A DNA stretch of 64,000 bases, taken from Siphonodentalium dalli. Taxonomy: Eukaryota > Mollusca > Scaphopoda > Gadilida > Siphonodentaliidae. The stretch covers positions 273,447,614 to 273,511,613 of the forward strand of contig CP136064.1 of assembly GCA_032622095.1 (NCBI GenBank), written 5' to 3'. The position numbers and the translations under genes are program-made. Below, piece by piece: positions 23,830 through 36,437 of the stretch. The notes beneath the pieces are model-generated. The model saw only the letters and a program-made list of their open reading frames with translations. It did not search any database and had not been told where the DNA came from. The number at the start of each line of letters is the position of its first letter. The stretch's first letter is position 1.

Positions 23830-25282
23830 TAGACAAATGCTGATTCATACAAAGCAGTGTGTAGAATGACCTTCGGATTGGACGAATCACCAGATTTTTA
23901 CCGTAAATGTATTGGTGACCAGTTGCCATCATTACCTCAACTTAGACAGAGGTTTGGGGGTGGTGGTGTGGCATTTGTTTTATGATGTGATTAGTCTGGT
24001 ACTCACATGCACATTGAACAAATTGCTGCTACAGATAAGAGGACAACCACGCCAGTGATGTATAGGCTATATCTGTTTAAACTGTTTAAACTGTGTGTCA
24101 CAACTATACTCGGACCTATAATGATAATAAAATGGATTAGACCACGTTTGGATAACTATGTACTTTACAGTTATGTTATTTGATAAGTAATATGAAGTTA
24201 TCGACAAAATTAACATTTGCGAGAATATATGTCAAATCTAAACCTGGAAATGTTGGTGTAGTCGTATGATATTCTCCGTTGCTACCATCTTCAGTCATGC
24301 ATCTTCATGTAATAGAAAGACAATCGTGTGTTTTAATACCTGGTTTGGGGGGGGAATTAATCTTTTTTATTTGATGACCAATGATGCATACAATCAACGC
24401 TAGCAGTGATAACACTGTTGGGGGAACTGCTCCTGGCGATTTTGTTCTCTACCGAGCAATATTTACATTCTCTACAGAGCACAGTTTCCGATTCTTTGCA
24501 TTTTTGCTCATGTTCGTGACATCGTCATACTCACAGCACGTTTTATGCCACGTGTTACCTCGATTATTACAACAGAAGGATCAATGGACGCCCAAGTAAA
24601 GGTTAGTAATATATGTCCCAAAATCAGTTTATCGTCAGAATTTCAAATGTTATTGTGAAATTACTCGGTATTTGTCAGTTGGTGAGAAAATTCTTTATTT
24701 CCATAACATTTTTACAAACTAATACTATAAAAATCAACTATAACTCGCATTTTATTTTGGAGAAAAGAAGCTATAATGAAAATATGGTGAAGGTTCCGGT
24801 TCTCTGTTGCGGGCTCCGATTCTTTGCAACTTATTCGCGGTGGCTCCGGTTCTCTACATATGTGCGGAGTTGTTTTTACCGGTCCACATCTAACGTCAAA
24901 ATCATGTTGAACAATTATTAGGCTAAAACAAGATATTGTATTGGGTTCACATTACCTAAATAGAGTTATCTGCTCACAATTATAACATCTCTTTCTCACA
25001 AAGTTACGACACGCAAACAATTACTGGGCACATATCATATTGTTGTTCTTGATGATATTATTTCTCTTCGCGTACACGTACATTTGACAGATCTACTACC
25101 TAAAGTTTCTGTATTGTTTGATAGGTATAACAAAAGAAGTTTCAGCCAGAGGGATAATACATTTAGCATATGTCACTGGGCAATAGTTGTTTTATTTTAT
25201 TTTTAGTATAAACTGCGACAGGAATTTTGACTATTATTAGAACTGTATAACATTTTGAAAGTAATTATATTGTATGATACCT
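23830..25282. other. Noncoding stretch
   Basis: No exon that I can support. Frames 24381-24599 and 24613-24921 have no recognisable motif. Around 24790-24850 CGGTTCTCT and GGCTCCG(G/A)TTCT recur imperfectly. Confidence 0.45.
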
Positions 25283-25286
25283 TTAA

Positions 25287-25679
25287 CCCTTTACCCAACA
25301 AACCGGCCAAAACCGGCCAAATAAAGCTTCAACAGCCTAAAATATCTTCGGTCTGTCTCAATAGAACCATACAAATATGGATATCATTGGAACCGTCTCC
25401 TTGACCACATTGTGATGGTTACAGTTATGCCCTGTGCCAATGCATTCTCCTATATATGCGAGTCGACCATAGGTCGCCTCGCATATATAAGAGAATGCAT
25501 TGGCCTAAAAAAAAATCTTTTTTTAACACTTTTTACCATTTTTTCTTACATTCTTTAACAATTTTATAATTTTTAATGTGTTAAGCCAATGCATTCTCTT
25601 ATATATGCGAGGCGACCTATGGTCGACTCGCATATATAAGAGAATGCATTGGCACAGAACCGTTCTGTTGGGTAAAGGG
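25287..25679. mobile_element. piggyBac-type MITE, copy 2 (cruciform)
   Basis: TTAA at 25283-25286 and 25680-25683. Inverted CCCTTTACCCAACA...TGTTGGGTAAAGGG ends are better preserved than in copy 1. Palindromes at 25436-25504 and 25585-25653. Oriented opposite to copy 1. Non-autonomous. Confidence 0.9.
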
Positions 25680-25794
25680 TTAAGTGAATTATATGCAATA
25701 GTGTGCGTTTCTCTTGTTTGTGAAGGAAATGCGTCTTTTAATGGGTTTAGTATTCTTTTTGTCCCTCGATTTTTTTTGTGAGACTGTTAAAATA

Positions 25795-26390
25795 GCCGAT
25801 GTCCGTCCGTCCGTCCATCGAGTAGTTGGGATCGAAACCAAATTTGGTATGTGGGTTTATGAGTTCGAAATAGAGGTCCAGTTCTGTCCAGAGGTATGGC
25901 CCCTTTTTCGACTTAGAATTTTGTCGTTTTGAGGTTTCCGGATGATAATTTTAGATTGTGTGATCGGATCTGAACCAAATTTGCTATGTGAGTTAGGAAT
26001 ATGTGTTAGGTCCGACCATTTTATCGGAGTTATGGTCCTTGTCGACTTGGAATTTAACGATTATTTTCGTTTCCGGGTGATAACTTTAGTTTTTGTAATC
26101 TGATTGTTTTTTAATTTGGTATGTGGCTTAACCGCATGCCGATACAGGTCAAGTTCGAATTTGAGTGGTCCGTCAAATTTTGCAGGAGATATGGACCTTG
26201 TCGACTTAAAATTTGCCGATTATTTTGGTTTCCATGTGATAACTTTACTTTTAGTTATCTGATAGTTTGTTGATAAATTCAACTGAATCTCTTGATATGT
26301 GGTACGTAGTTCAAATTTCAGAAGACAAAGGCCAAGTTTGAAGTTGGTCACGGTCCAATGAATTTTGATAGAATTAAAAAAATCTACCCT
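25795..26390 (+). repeat. Degenerate ~120-bp tandem repeat
   Basis: Starts GTCCGTCCGTCCGTCC, then three to four units each with AAATTTGGTATGTGGG, TGGTCCTTGTCGACTTGGAAT, TTTCCGGGTGATAACTTTAG. The phrase AAATTTGGTATGTG also occurs in the Helitron-like elements at 45-54 kb, so this may be the core of a related element; the termini are not evident. Confidence 0.6.
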
Positions 26391-26920
26391 TACTATACGT
26401 TACTAAAAATCCACCTTTCTGGGGATACGTGGTCGCTCACCTTTTATTGTTATTGTTGATGCTGTTGTTGGGAGTGTTTCTACAAAGAGACAAGACACCT
26501 TTAAGCGTTTCGCCACAGTCTTAATTTTTGAATTTACATTGCTGAATATCTATTCCTCATAAATTGCTATGCTATTATTGTCAAACAATGATTGGACACG
26601 GACCTCGAGATCGTCTTGCTGCGCGGCGTATCGAGTGATGATATTCGCAACACACAGTACACGGCGAAGCGTTTCGGGATTATTCCAAAAACACTACCAA
26701 AGCTCATATACAGAGAATACTCTTTTTTTTATTTTATCTTATTTTTTCCCGTTTTATGCAGAACATAACTCAACATTTGAGTTGAGTCGCTATGGATGCT
26801 TGCGACAAAAATGGCCAAGATAAGTTCATCATAAATTATTGTGGTTAAAGAGACTGTTCGGCAGACAGACATTCTACTAGTACTTATGTTCCAATTCACA
26901 ATTTTAACCGGCTCCAACTT
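26391..26920. other. Noncoding stretch
   Basis: No supported feature. Confidence 0.45.
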
Positions 26921-27213
26921 GATTGGTTTGGTTTATTAGTGTTTAACGTCGTTCTAGCCGCTAGGCCACACATGACATTGTCAATTTTACTGGTGGAGGA
27001 AAGACCACGCAGAGGCTTGATTTCACCAAGAAATCGTCCCACTGTGTGTAGAAACCACCGACCCCCAGAAAGCAACTGACAAACTTGCCCAGATACACGA
27101 TTCCAGTCACCCTTGGCCTTCCTATGACGGGGTTCGAACCAGCTTCGTCAGCGCTGGACGGCCTGTGACGGTGTAATGCAACTGGCACTCTACCGATTCG
27201 ATCACCGGGGGCC
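26921..27213 (-). mobile_element. tRNA-derived SINE, near full length
   Basis: On the minus strand an A-box-like stretch (27184-27203, ATCGAATCGGTAGAGTGCC) and a consensus B-box GGTTCGAACC (27131-27140) head the element. A conserved body follows (CCTCCACCAGTAAAATTGAC) and the tail GACGTTAAACACTAATAAACC. The layout is that of a molluscan tRNA-headed SINE. The minus-strand open frame through it is not a gene. Confidence 0.8.
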
Positions 27214-29009
27214 CCTGCTCCAACTTGAAAACAAATTTGACTTCTTGTCTGATATAATACAACATGTGTTGGATATTTTAGGAGGTGGGTGGCTTTATAC
27301 ATTTCAAATTCAAGGTGCGTTCCTCCCCAATGGAGACCCTCCATCCACGTCCCTGATGAATGTTGGTGAAGTACATATGTGATTTTATAGCCCTGGAAGT
27401 TATTGCTGTGGCCAATTTTCAGATTTCATGTGTATGTATACAATTGCAATTAAATAACTAGTCTGAGTAATAGCTTTTTCTAATGAAAACAATATTGTAA
27501 TAAGTGTTTACTAATTTTTGCAGATAACCTCAGCTTATCGTAAGAATGAGTGATGTGATCCTCTGAATTTGCTGCAAGACAACTTTGCCAATAATTCTGG
27601 AATTTGTGAGAGGACAAAACATTTCCAATGGCAGTCTGTGTCTGTGAGTAAAATATAATTATGTTACTTTGCATTTCAACTAATCTTTTAATTTTGAGAG
27701 GCATTGGGGCTACATGATCTGACTCACATGTATCACAACCTACATGCACATGTACAGTCGGTCAGGATGCTGAAATCAATCATCCAGATGAACTACTCTC
27801 ATAATGAGGGGGTGCTTATGACTCTACAGCAATGCCATCGATGTGTGCTTCTTACGGAACACTCATTTTAGCACTGCGAAGCTCAACAGGGATATTATAT
27901 AGATATATTCTTCGCTGATGTTGAATCAAATATGAATCATATACTCATGCAGCAGCATGTTTAATTGAATATGATTTTTTTAATATTTGCAGGATCCTAA
28001 AATTAAGTTACCCCTAGTGTCATCGAGAATCTTTTATCAAATGAGTTGCAGAAGGTGTATGGATATATTTTGCGACAGCAAAAACTCGAGCAGAATGTAA
28101 TTATGCACTGTCCACCATGATTTTGATAAAATATTTGAGATTATGGTACAAGTTGTGTTCTGTATTTATTCTACACCATTGTGTCAATCCATGAGTCAGC
28201 TACCTTTATTGTGATTTAAATCTGATGGATAACCGGTTATGATCGGGACATCACCTGAAGCTGATTGTTGGCATACTAAATGTACCTATAATAGCTGTTT
28301 GTCACCTTTCTTGGTGACAACATCAACAAAAATAGTTCCGGCTTCTATTCCACTAGAGGCATACAATAATAGGTATTCAATGGTGAGATTTGGTTGAATA
28401 GTCAATAGGTGTGGAATAAAGCTTTATTTTATTTTCTTCTAATTACACAGCTGCAATATTTTGCTCTATTTCGTAAATTCAGTTACATTGTTGGTATAAT
28501 TTTTCAGCTTGTCCACGATAGTGCAATCCTGATGTCATTGAGACTCGCAACATATTTGACATCATGCATGACAGCCTATCCAGTACCAGAGAATTAATTT
28601 AATTTCTTGCCATGTTCAATATATAACTAACTTGCCTAGATAGTGGACAAATATTATTACTTGATTGAATATTGGTGTGTAGTAAATACAAAACCAAACC
28701 ACACCTGCAAACAATTGTCCACTTATCTGTTATGTTAAAGTGGTATGCTGCAAGATGCAATTTGACACTGGCCACTCATGTAATATTTCACGGAACTTGA
28801 GCCCCAACAAATTGGTGCAATAACGTTCACTGCATTGACAGTCTGTATACTAACTATACTCACATGTTTTTTTAATATTTGGAGTGATTATTTATTTTAC
28901 TTCATTGTATAATAATTATATAAAGCATTTCATGTATAATTTAGCGTGCAAATTCTCAAGTTGATTCAATGAACCCCATATATTCAGCTTCCAACAACAA
29001 CATATTTTG
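27214..29009. other. Noncoding stretch
   Basis: About 1.8 kb of AT-rich sequence; no exon, RNA gene or element end recognised. Confidence 0.45.
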
Positions 29010-29360
29010 AAATGCTGCTTCAGTTATCAGAATCGATTAATGTCAATTATAGTATAAAATTGCTCAAAATGTGTTATTTATCAACATGTTGTTCAATGAA
29101 AATTTTGCCTCATTATCAACACAAAGCTACTTGATTTTAGAGTTATCTTCATCCGCAATTTGGTCCAAGACCATTGGCCCGTTGACTTTTTCCCAGGCCA
29201 CTATTAAGTCTCGATGGTGAAAAATAATAAGATTTAAAAATGAATATGTAATAACTCTTAGCTTTGGTGGGTGGGTTCATCGACTGAAATCAAATATCCC
29301 CCCACCCGAATCCAAATATATAGTAATTGAGCCTTATTGAGGGGCATCTAATCGGATGAT
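29010..29360 (-). mobile_element. R1 MITE, inverted copy
   Basis: Reverse complement carries the R1 landmarks: ATCCGATTAGATG, AATTACTATATATTTGGATT, GAACCCACCCACCAAAGCTA, CATTGAACAACATGTTGATA, ATAACACATTTTGAGCAATT. Confidence 0.6.
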
Positions 29361-29751
29361 GCATACTTAATATTGATTATATTTAAACAGTTTACAGCTC
29401 GTGTTTGTTCTGAGCAATAACTGTTTCTAAAAATAGTGACAAATATATGTCCCACAGAGCAACTTGATAGTCACATTATATAATGAAATCAATATTAATT
29501 GATAGTAGTGTTCCCAGGTAGGTGTTTTTGATTCATTTCTCTTATGTTATACCGAGGAAACTATATACTTGTTGTGTGAACAGATAATTCATCTTTAAAT
29601 TGAAGCCTGGAAATCATAGAGTGTGTCATTTCATGTTTGGGAAATATGATTAACATTGGTACAAGTGACCTAGATAGCTGGAACCTGATTTGTGGATTTT
29701 CATCAACAAGTGGGGGGAGGTGTGTCTGAAAATGGTTCGTTAAATGTTAAA

Positions 29752-29994
29752 GGTACATTTTTTCTGACAATGCTGTGTTTTCTCAACAAAATTTATCAAT
29801 ATGATACTTTCATTCTCAGTTTTTGAAAGATCTTCATGTCATTGACATGGGAGAGGTGGCTTGGAGTCAATCCGAAGATCCTCGTGCCCTGTCAATTGAA
29901 GAAGTGGCTTCAAAAACTGAGAATGAAAGTATCATATTGATATATTTTGTTGAGAAAACACAGCATTGTCAGGCATTGTCAGAAAAATATTACC
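29752..29994. mobile_element. Miniature inverted-repeat element (~243 bp)
   Basis: About 70-bp arms: left TCTGACAATGCTGTGTTTTC, TCAACAAAAT, CAATATGATACTTTCATTCTCAG; right the complement. Ends GGTA...TACC. Loop about 80 bp, no ORF. Confidence 0.75.
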
Positions 29995-30419
29995 CAGAAT
30001 AAAATCCCGAGGAATGTGCTATTAGATATACATCCAGTACGCTTAATTGATCGAACATCACCCATAGTTGGCATTGTCATTTGCCTGTAAAATAAATTGG
30101 CAATTAAACAATTATATTGAACCGGAAAAGTTAGATAAATAGTGAGTTAAACTTTTCTTGCCCATTTCATTGTCATTGCAAATTTATTATACCAGTACAT
30201 GTAAATGCCAATGTAATATGAGGTCCATTCAGCATATATAACATATGATAGCATGTTTTTCATGATTTGTTTTGGCTAATAATTATGGCTTTCAATATCA
30301 AACATTCTTACTGTGATGGCCTAAATTCAGTGGCCTCAACCATGCGATTCTGATTCGACATTACAGTTGCTACATCACCCAAAAATGTCCAATATTTGCA
30401 AAAAGAATGCATGTAAATT

Positions 30420-30810
30420 TATTACACATAAAGTGTATAGATTAGTTGGTACACAGTGTGTGTACCAAATATGCACAATACTGGGTACTATATACTAGAA
30501 AATTGTGTAAGTTGTTGCACAGATGTGTATAAATAAAGTACACACTACTGTGTACTATGTACACAAATGTGTATAAATAAAGTACACACCAACTGTGTAT
30601 TATATGTGTACTAACTGTGTAGTAACTGTCTACCAACTGTTTACTACACACAAGTGTATAGCGACTACACATACATGTGTGTATAGAGCTACACATATTG
30701 TGTGTACCAAAAATTGCTCTTCAGTTTCTACACATAATTGTTGGAGAGCAGATGTTACACATATATGTGTACAAAGTGTGTAGCGTTTCTACACAGTGTT
30801 TTTTAGAGAG
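30420..30810. repeat. ACACA/TGTGT palindromic repeat cluster
   Basis: Irregular alternation of GTGTGTA and TACACA words (for example TTGGTACACAGTGTGTGTAC; ATGTGTATAAATAAAGTACA twice) ending CTACACAGTGTTTTTTAGAG. Open frames on both strands here are artefacts of the palindromic words. Confidence 0.65.
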
Positions 30811-31375
30811 TGTGTGGTTTATTTGTGTTTGTCGTCATTCCCGCCACTAGCTCATATCACGATTATATCAGTTTTATGGCTGGAGGAGGAAATACCTCAC
30901 GTGGGGTTGTAGTGACGTCGATATATGTGGATATTTTATTGTGCATAATAGTTGGCATGCTTGATGAATATTTCCTCTTAGATACATGTTCATAGCACTA
31001 TGGGCGAGTATATTTCTGAAAATAGGGTTACGATTGTATGCCAACTTTTATTGTATGTATGTTCACAAGCAGGGAGCACATATTCGTATTGTGGAAGAGA
31101 AATCATGTTTAATCACAATGTTCAATCATAAATTGATGCATGCGAATGAGAAGGATGTCCTCTCTTATTTGGACTCACCTTGATTATCTTGTTCACATAG
31201 GAAGGGGTAATGTTCAGTGCATGGAGATTCGCGTATTTCGATCACGCCCATTCGGATTATGTGCAGCATGAGACAGTTTGCTTCCACGTCGGTGTTCTTC
31301 TGTCCTGTTACTGGCAATGTCACGTGTAGGCCTGTGGAGTAAACTAGCTCCGATAGTGATAACACATACATGTTG
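30811..31375. other. Noncoding stretch
   Basis: No supported feature. Confidence 0.45.
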
Positions 31376-31690
31376 ATTGATTGATTGACTGGGTTTTAAT
31401 GTCGCTTTCAGCAACTAAGGTCACATCACGACATTGCCAGTTTTAGTGGTGGAGGAAATCCGCACACTTACGGCTAATCTAACAGTGATTTCAATGGATG
31501 ATAAACTCGGCGAGCATGTGCGGCAAACCACCGGCCATCGGCGAGTAACAGGCAAAGATTTCGAGTTACAAAGTCCACGATGGAAACATGTGGATTTGAA
31601 CCCGTACCGCCAGCGCTGTGGGGGGGGGCGAAACGGCTTGGAGTTGTATCCCTTACGGTCTTACCGACTGAGCCACCGGGCCCCCTTCCC
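31376..31690 (-). mobile_element. tRNA-derived SINE, full-length copy
   Basis: On the minus strand: A-box TGGCTCAGTCGG (31664-31675), B-box GGGTTCAAATCC (31592-31603), body with CCTCCACCACTAAAACTGGC, tail ACATTAAAACCCAGTCAATC followed by AATCAATCA. Same family as 26.9 kb, with better pol III boxes. Confidence 0.85.
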
Positions 31691-32479
31691 AACACATACA
31701 GGTTTTACTATCAGGTATGGTTGACAGCATTATACAGTCATGGTTGCCCATTAATGTTCATTATACTCCAATTAGGGGGTTCCGAAAAATGATCAGACAT
31801 GTATGATAAATATTGACCATTTTTGGGACCCACCCACCCATCCACCCACATTGTTTCCGATTTAGCTAGTTTTTTTTCCGACAATTTTCAACACCCATCC
31901 CATAGAAACACATAATAATTGTTTTTCGGAAGAATACTACTATTTTAACCACTTGCTGTATGTTCCTATCAACTATAGTTTGGTATATATGATTAGCCCT
32001 TTTTGACATGGCAATGATTACTGATGCAATGTATCTATGCATTTTATGTTCAGCGTGACATAGACTGATATATACCTGATATTTAGTACTTTGACAACAA
32101 TAAATATCATATATTGACTGTCCAAAGACAATTCTGATGTTAAAATTACATTATCTCTAAGTTTTAGGCCAAACAATGTTGGAAAATATCGAAGAAATGT
32201 AAGCTCAAATTCGCAAATAATTATTATCAGGATTATTAATTACCATCAACACAATTTAGTATTACCATGATTGTTACCGTTTCCTTGTGTCGATATTTTC
32301 AGCCCTTTTTAATTCACCGATATATATTATTATGTCGCCGAAAGGAGATATAGGTCAGTATTCAGTTCCTTATAACTTCTGCAATCAATATCCGATTTTA
32401 CACCATACTGCATGTTATACTCGAAAAGAATGCCATCTATATCTATATTTGCGAATGAATGTCTGTCTGTCTGTCTTTG
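31691..32479. other. Noncoding stretch leading into satellite
   Basis: Nothing supported; from about 32310 fragments (GCCGATATATATTATTATGT) resemble the satellite that follows. Confidence 0.45.
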
Positions 32480-33699
32480 TTTTATAGAAATGCACAGGGG
32501 ACCACATAGATGGCACAAAAGGTATCTAATAGGGGTAACTTTTTACCAGAAAGATAATGGCGAGGGATATCATTTTCTAAAGTGGCGCCGTTGTTGTCAG
32601 GGGCAGAAAAGGGGGAGGGGCAGAAAAAAAATTGTCGCCGATTGCCACCAATCTTTTATATAATCATCCCCATAATATGAGGAATCTAATGGTGTGGTTT
32701 AAATATGTCAAAAGTCGCGCCGTTCGCGTCAGGGATGCCCGGAAGGGGAGAGGGGCACCAAAATTGATCAAAATAATTTTAGCGCCGAATTCCACCAAAT
32801 TGATGCACATTCTTCTGAGATCTTCTCCATGATACAAGGAATCTTATTGTGTTATTTAAAGACCACGCTGGTCATCCGTGTAACGAGGACCCGTATAAGT
32901 AACAACGGACGCGACTAGTCCCTCATGCTTTCCATGAGCGATGACTTCAGGTAGGTACACACAGATCGTTATTATAATACCTTGTCGGTTTCAGCAGACG
33001 AGTTTTTCTATTATTATCGTTAACAATAGTTGGTTCTCCAATTACAACTTGTTATGTCATGCTGGATTATATATTTTAGCATCATTTGTGACACTAAACT
33101 ATGAGGTTTCGATTTATCGACGAAAATATGTTCAATTAACTAATGAAAATTCAGAAATACGAAACCTCCTCTCTAATATATGTTGTCATGCCAGATGATG
33201 TGTGTACCGTTCACATATATAACATACCGTAGAAATTTCACGATTGCTATAGATGCAAGTAAAATGGACTTTTATTCGCGTTTCCAGCAACTTTGGTTGT
33301 AACGAGGACCCGTTGAATTTTCTGTGGGAAAGTAACTGGACGCGAAAATTTGTAACGACGGACGCGTTTTTTCTCTCAGAAATATTTACCTTCACATGAT
33401 ATGTCATGGGCATATATGGTCATGTTTGAAAAACAATAAAGGTAAAATATTTAGGATATGTCAAATTAATAATAATAATAATAATAATAATTTTTTGCAC
33501 AACATATTGGGAAATACACTATATAACACACCAGGGTGTGTCCTTATCGTCTCCTTTGGGGCGGGTGATGCATGTCGACCTGGACTTTTCCAACTGTATC
33601 CCCTTGAACCAAACCAAACACTCCTAAAAGTTCTCAAAATTACATCTGCACCCATACATAAACAATAGCCATGAATGAGACGGCGCGTCTTGTTATTAT

Positions 33700-34545
33700 G
33701 CAGGACGTTTCGGCACCTGGACGTTTCAGCACCTGGTTTTCTGGACGTTTCGCCATCTGAATTTTCTCCACTTGGTTGTTTCGGTCCAGGTTCTTGGACG
33801 GTTCGGCCTTTCTAGAGGCCAACGCCCATGGATTCTATCAGATCGACGCTCACTGCACCGAGACAAGCAGACGAGATGACTACTATTGAGTGTTCCGAGC
33901 CACAGACAAACGATGTACCATCGAACATCAGAATTGTCTTAGACTTCGATCGAGGCTGGAATGTGGCAGGCCATTCGACAGAGTTTTCCGGGGAACCCGA
34001 TTCAAGGCTGTGCTTTCCACTGGTCACAAGCCGTGTTCAAGATGATTGACAATAATTATTCAAAGAATACAAAAAAACAGAGAAGAAAACTCATTTATTC
34101 GCTCTGACAAATACTGTTTTCAAATAAACACTCTTTATTTATACCATATCAGGAATAGACTAACATGGAACGCTCTTTTCATGAAAGCTTCTGTCGGCTT
34201 GTATATCCACACCTGGATATATTGCTACATACATGCATGTTCATAACATGTTGTGCTAACAGTGCTATTTCGTTCAGTATTCGTTCCTGGTATGACTTGT
34301 GCACATTATGCGTTCACAATCGTTACCAAAAATTCCACCCAGTGTTTGTTTTTGTTACCATGTTACATGTTTATCACATTTTATTGAAATAAAGAATAAA
34401 AAAAAAATGTAGTCTCTAATTTCGTTGGTCCGAAAATTAGCAGGTGCCGAAACGTCCAAAGTGCCGAAAAATCAGGTGCCGAAACGTCCAGGTGCCGAAC
34501 GGCAACCCCAGGTGCCGAAACGTCCAGATGCCGAAACAGCCAGCA
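33700..34545. mobile_element. Nested foldback with repeated GGACGTTTCGGCACCTG words
   Basis: Left end has several direct copies of GGACGTTTCGGCACCTGG (33700-33810). The right end has the complement CAGGTGCCGAAACGTCC several times (34438-34540). The ~620-bp centre has short open frames on both strands (33828-34049, 33812-34027) without a recognisable domain. Confidence 0.65.
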
Positions 34546-35224
34546 TTCGATGACAGCCTAGGCTGCCTAGCTTCCCGGTGACACCGCCTTCTGGTGCTAG
34601 TAACCAGCAGTGCCACGAATGTGGAAGAAATATATAAACTTGCAATCATTAAGGCAACATTCACTTTCGGGTTTTACACAAGTTATAACCACTCACCTCG
34701 CGGTTACATATCCGTAAAAACAGTCCACATGACAATTAATCCTTATATTTATATACATTTAGCGAAAAAGCCACTTTTGTAACTGTATTAAAATCGAAAA
34801 GTGTATCGTGACAAAACCAGCCCAAAATATCCCATAGCACCCTTGGCAAAAGTTAACAGGAACAATTTATCTTTGTATTGAAACCCGATGATTTATTAAG
34901 TCAATATTGCGCGAGTCCAAATGCGCCCAAAGCATTACGCGTTCGTCTTTCCAAATCCAATGACGCGTCGATGTAATTATGAGGCTGCAGTTATGACATG
35001 TTGCGCGTTCACCGATAAATAATTGCCACGTGGGCGCCGACCAATCGGAATGCTGTATTTAGTGATAATCACACTTAGTATGTAAATATATAAAAGACAA
35101 GCCAATGTCGTGTATAACTATCTTGTCATTAACGTTTCCGATCGAGTGACGAATTCAGGGCTCACAGATGTGGCCACCACCATAATGTTCTCTGCGAGAA
35201 GTGTGTGATACAGATCCTCTGTCG

Positions 35225-35946
35225 TCAGGGTTGTCTAAAATGCACAGAGACCCCCCTACACCCAGACATCAACCTCAGAAATTTGCCACGAAAAAGGCGA
35301 TATCCAGTCTGCCAGAATGTCAGTGATGTATCCGGATATCTCACCTGAAATGTATTGGAGCACTGGGACCAACGGACAACGTCGAGTAGAAGATTGTATG
35401 CTACGCTGTTCGTTGGAAATGTTCCCCGTGCTATTAGTTGACAAAACACTTTAAAGATATTTGTGTGTCCACACTCAGTCAGTCGGCGATACAAGCTGCA
35501 TACGGAAGGTGTCGAAATCCAGTGACTCTGGTTCTGTATCAGGGCTGGTGTTGTTGCCATTGTTGATGTTAGTGATGTCGGCACTGTCCTAGTTGCATGA
35601 CGAATGACGTTGTCGATGTTGTTGATGCTGTCTTATGGACGTACATGTTGTTTAGTTCATACTGAAGGTCCTGTTTGTTCGTTGTAATTTTTCTTTTCTT
35701 TATGGCATGTTTATGTCGTAGAATGAGGTTATTGTGGCTGGATAATATTATTTCTTTGCTGTTTTCCGATGGAATTATTCCTGGGTGGCTTATTTTTTTA
35801 TATACAAACTTTCCTGTTTTATTGTTGAGATTGAGTTCCTCTGTGTTCGGGTGTGATGTGGTGGCATGGTCAACCCTGTCAGCCAAAGTGATGAATGTCA
35901 GTTTGCAGGTGTAACATCGGAATGGGGTAGCTGTTATCTCGTCCAT
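35225..35946 (-). pseudogene. C2H2 zinc-finger protein fragment, frameshifted
   Basis: Frame 1 (35946 to 35569) starts MDEITATPFRCYTCKLTF and contains one C2H2-like finger (C-x2-C, then H-x4-H within the first ~32 residues). A basic linker (IKKRKITTNK) follows. Frame 2 (to 35225) continues with a cysteine- and aromatic-rich block (LYRRLTECG, VFCQLIARG, YNLLLDVVRW, YRLFRGKFLR). The two frames overlap by 16 bases, so a one-base shift separates them. From memory the combined layout resembles a multi-copy zinc-finger family of unknown function in mollusc gene sets; I could not verify this. It sits inside the 4-kb TIR element and may be captured host sequence or the element's own gene. Decay is shown by the frameshift and the early stop. 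Confidence 0.5.
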
Positions 35947-36078
35947 TCACGTAGAATAAGAGAATGCAAGCGTTAGACTGTATTTCATTTGCGACCCCAT
36001 GGAATTTTTCATCTAATATCTCAAATCTCACACTGGTTATAATAAATCGATAACTTAACAAGTCATATGGTTTGGACA

Positions 36079-36437
36079 TTATATAAGGCCTGAAATGTTC
36101 AACAACAAATTTATTGTTTCAGTATCACAACATGCCTGCTGGCATGGGTTAGTGATCTCCACACAGGTGTAATTTGCATCAGGGTCCCATATTAGCTTGA
36201 GTGATAATATCTCGCCGATAATACCCAGCCACGTGCAGTACGTGTCTATCGATAGAAAACATTCATATACACTCTTAGTTCTGCAACGAGAAACAGAATA
36301 ATGGTGAGAGGAAGCACCCAAGTCTCCTGACAACGTTTCGTCTGTTTAAAATTTGCTGCGAAACAGATGGTTAACAATGAAACAAATAATGGTAAAACAC
36401 ATAAACATGTGATTCCTAATACATTCAAAACATTCAT
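36079..36437 (-). CDS. Possible small secreted or membrane protein, two frames
   Basis: An ATG at 36437 opens a frame with a hydrophobic N-terminus (NVLGITCLCVLPLFVSLLTI) that would serve as a signal peptide, then FKQTKRCQETW. A second frame overlapping it (36333 to 36079) carries a cysteine-rich end (YTCVEITNPCQQACCD) and an NLLLNISGLI stop. An acceptor-like tract TTTCTCGTTGCAG lies at the frame change, so splicing or a frameshift could join them. Not recognised. It lies inside the 4-kb TIR element near its right end, so it could be cargo or chance. Confidence 0.25.

Noticed and set aside
26961-27344. 127-residue minus-strand ORF
   Set aside because: It covers a tRNA-derived SINE with pol III boxes; chance open frame.
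27120-31680. Genuine tRNA genes from B-box matches
   Set aside because: No acceptor stem or complete cloverleaf; the boxes are followed by SINE bodies and tails.
31434-31724. 96-residue forward ORF and opposite 73-residue ORF
   Set aside because: Both lie in the second SINE.
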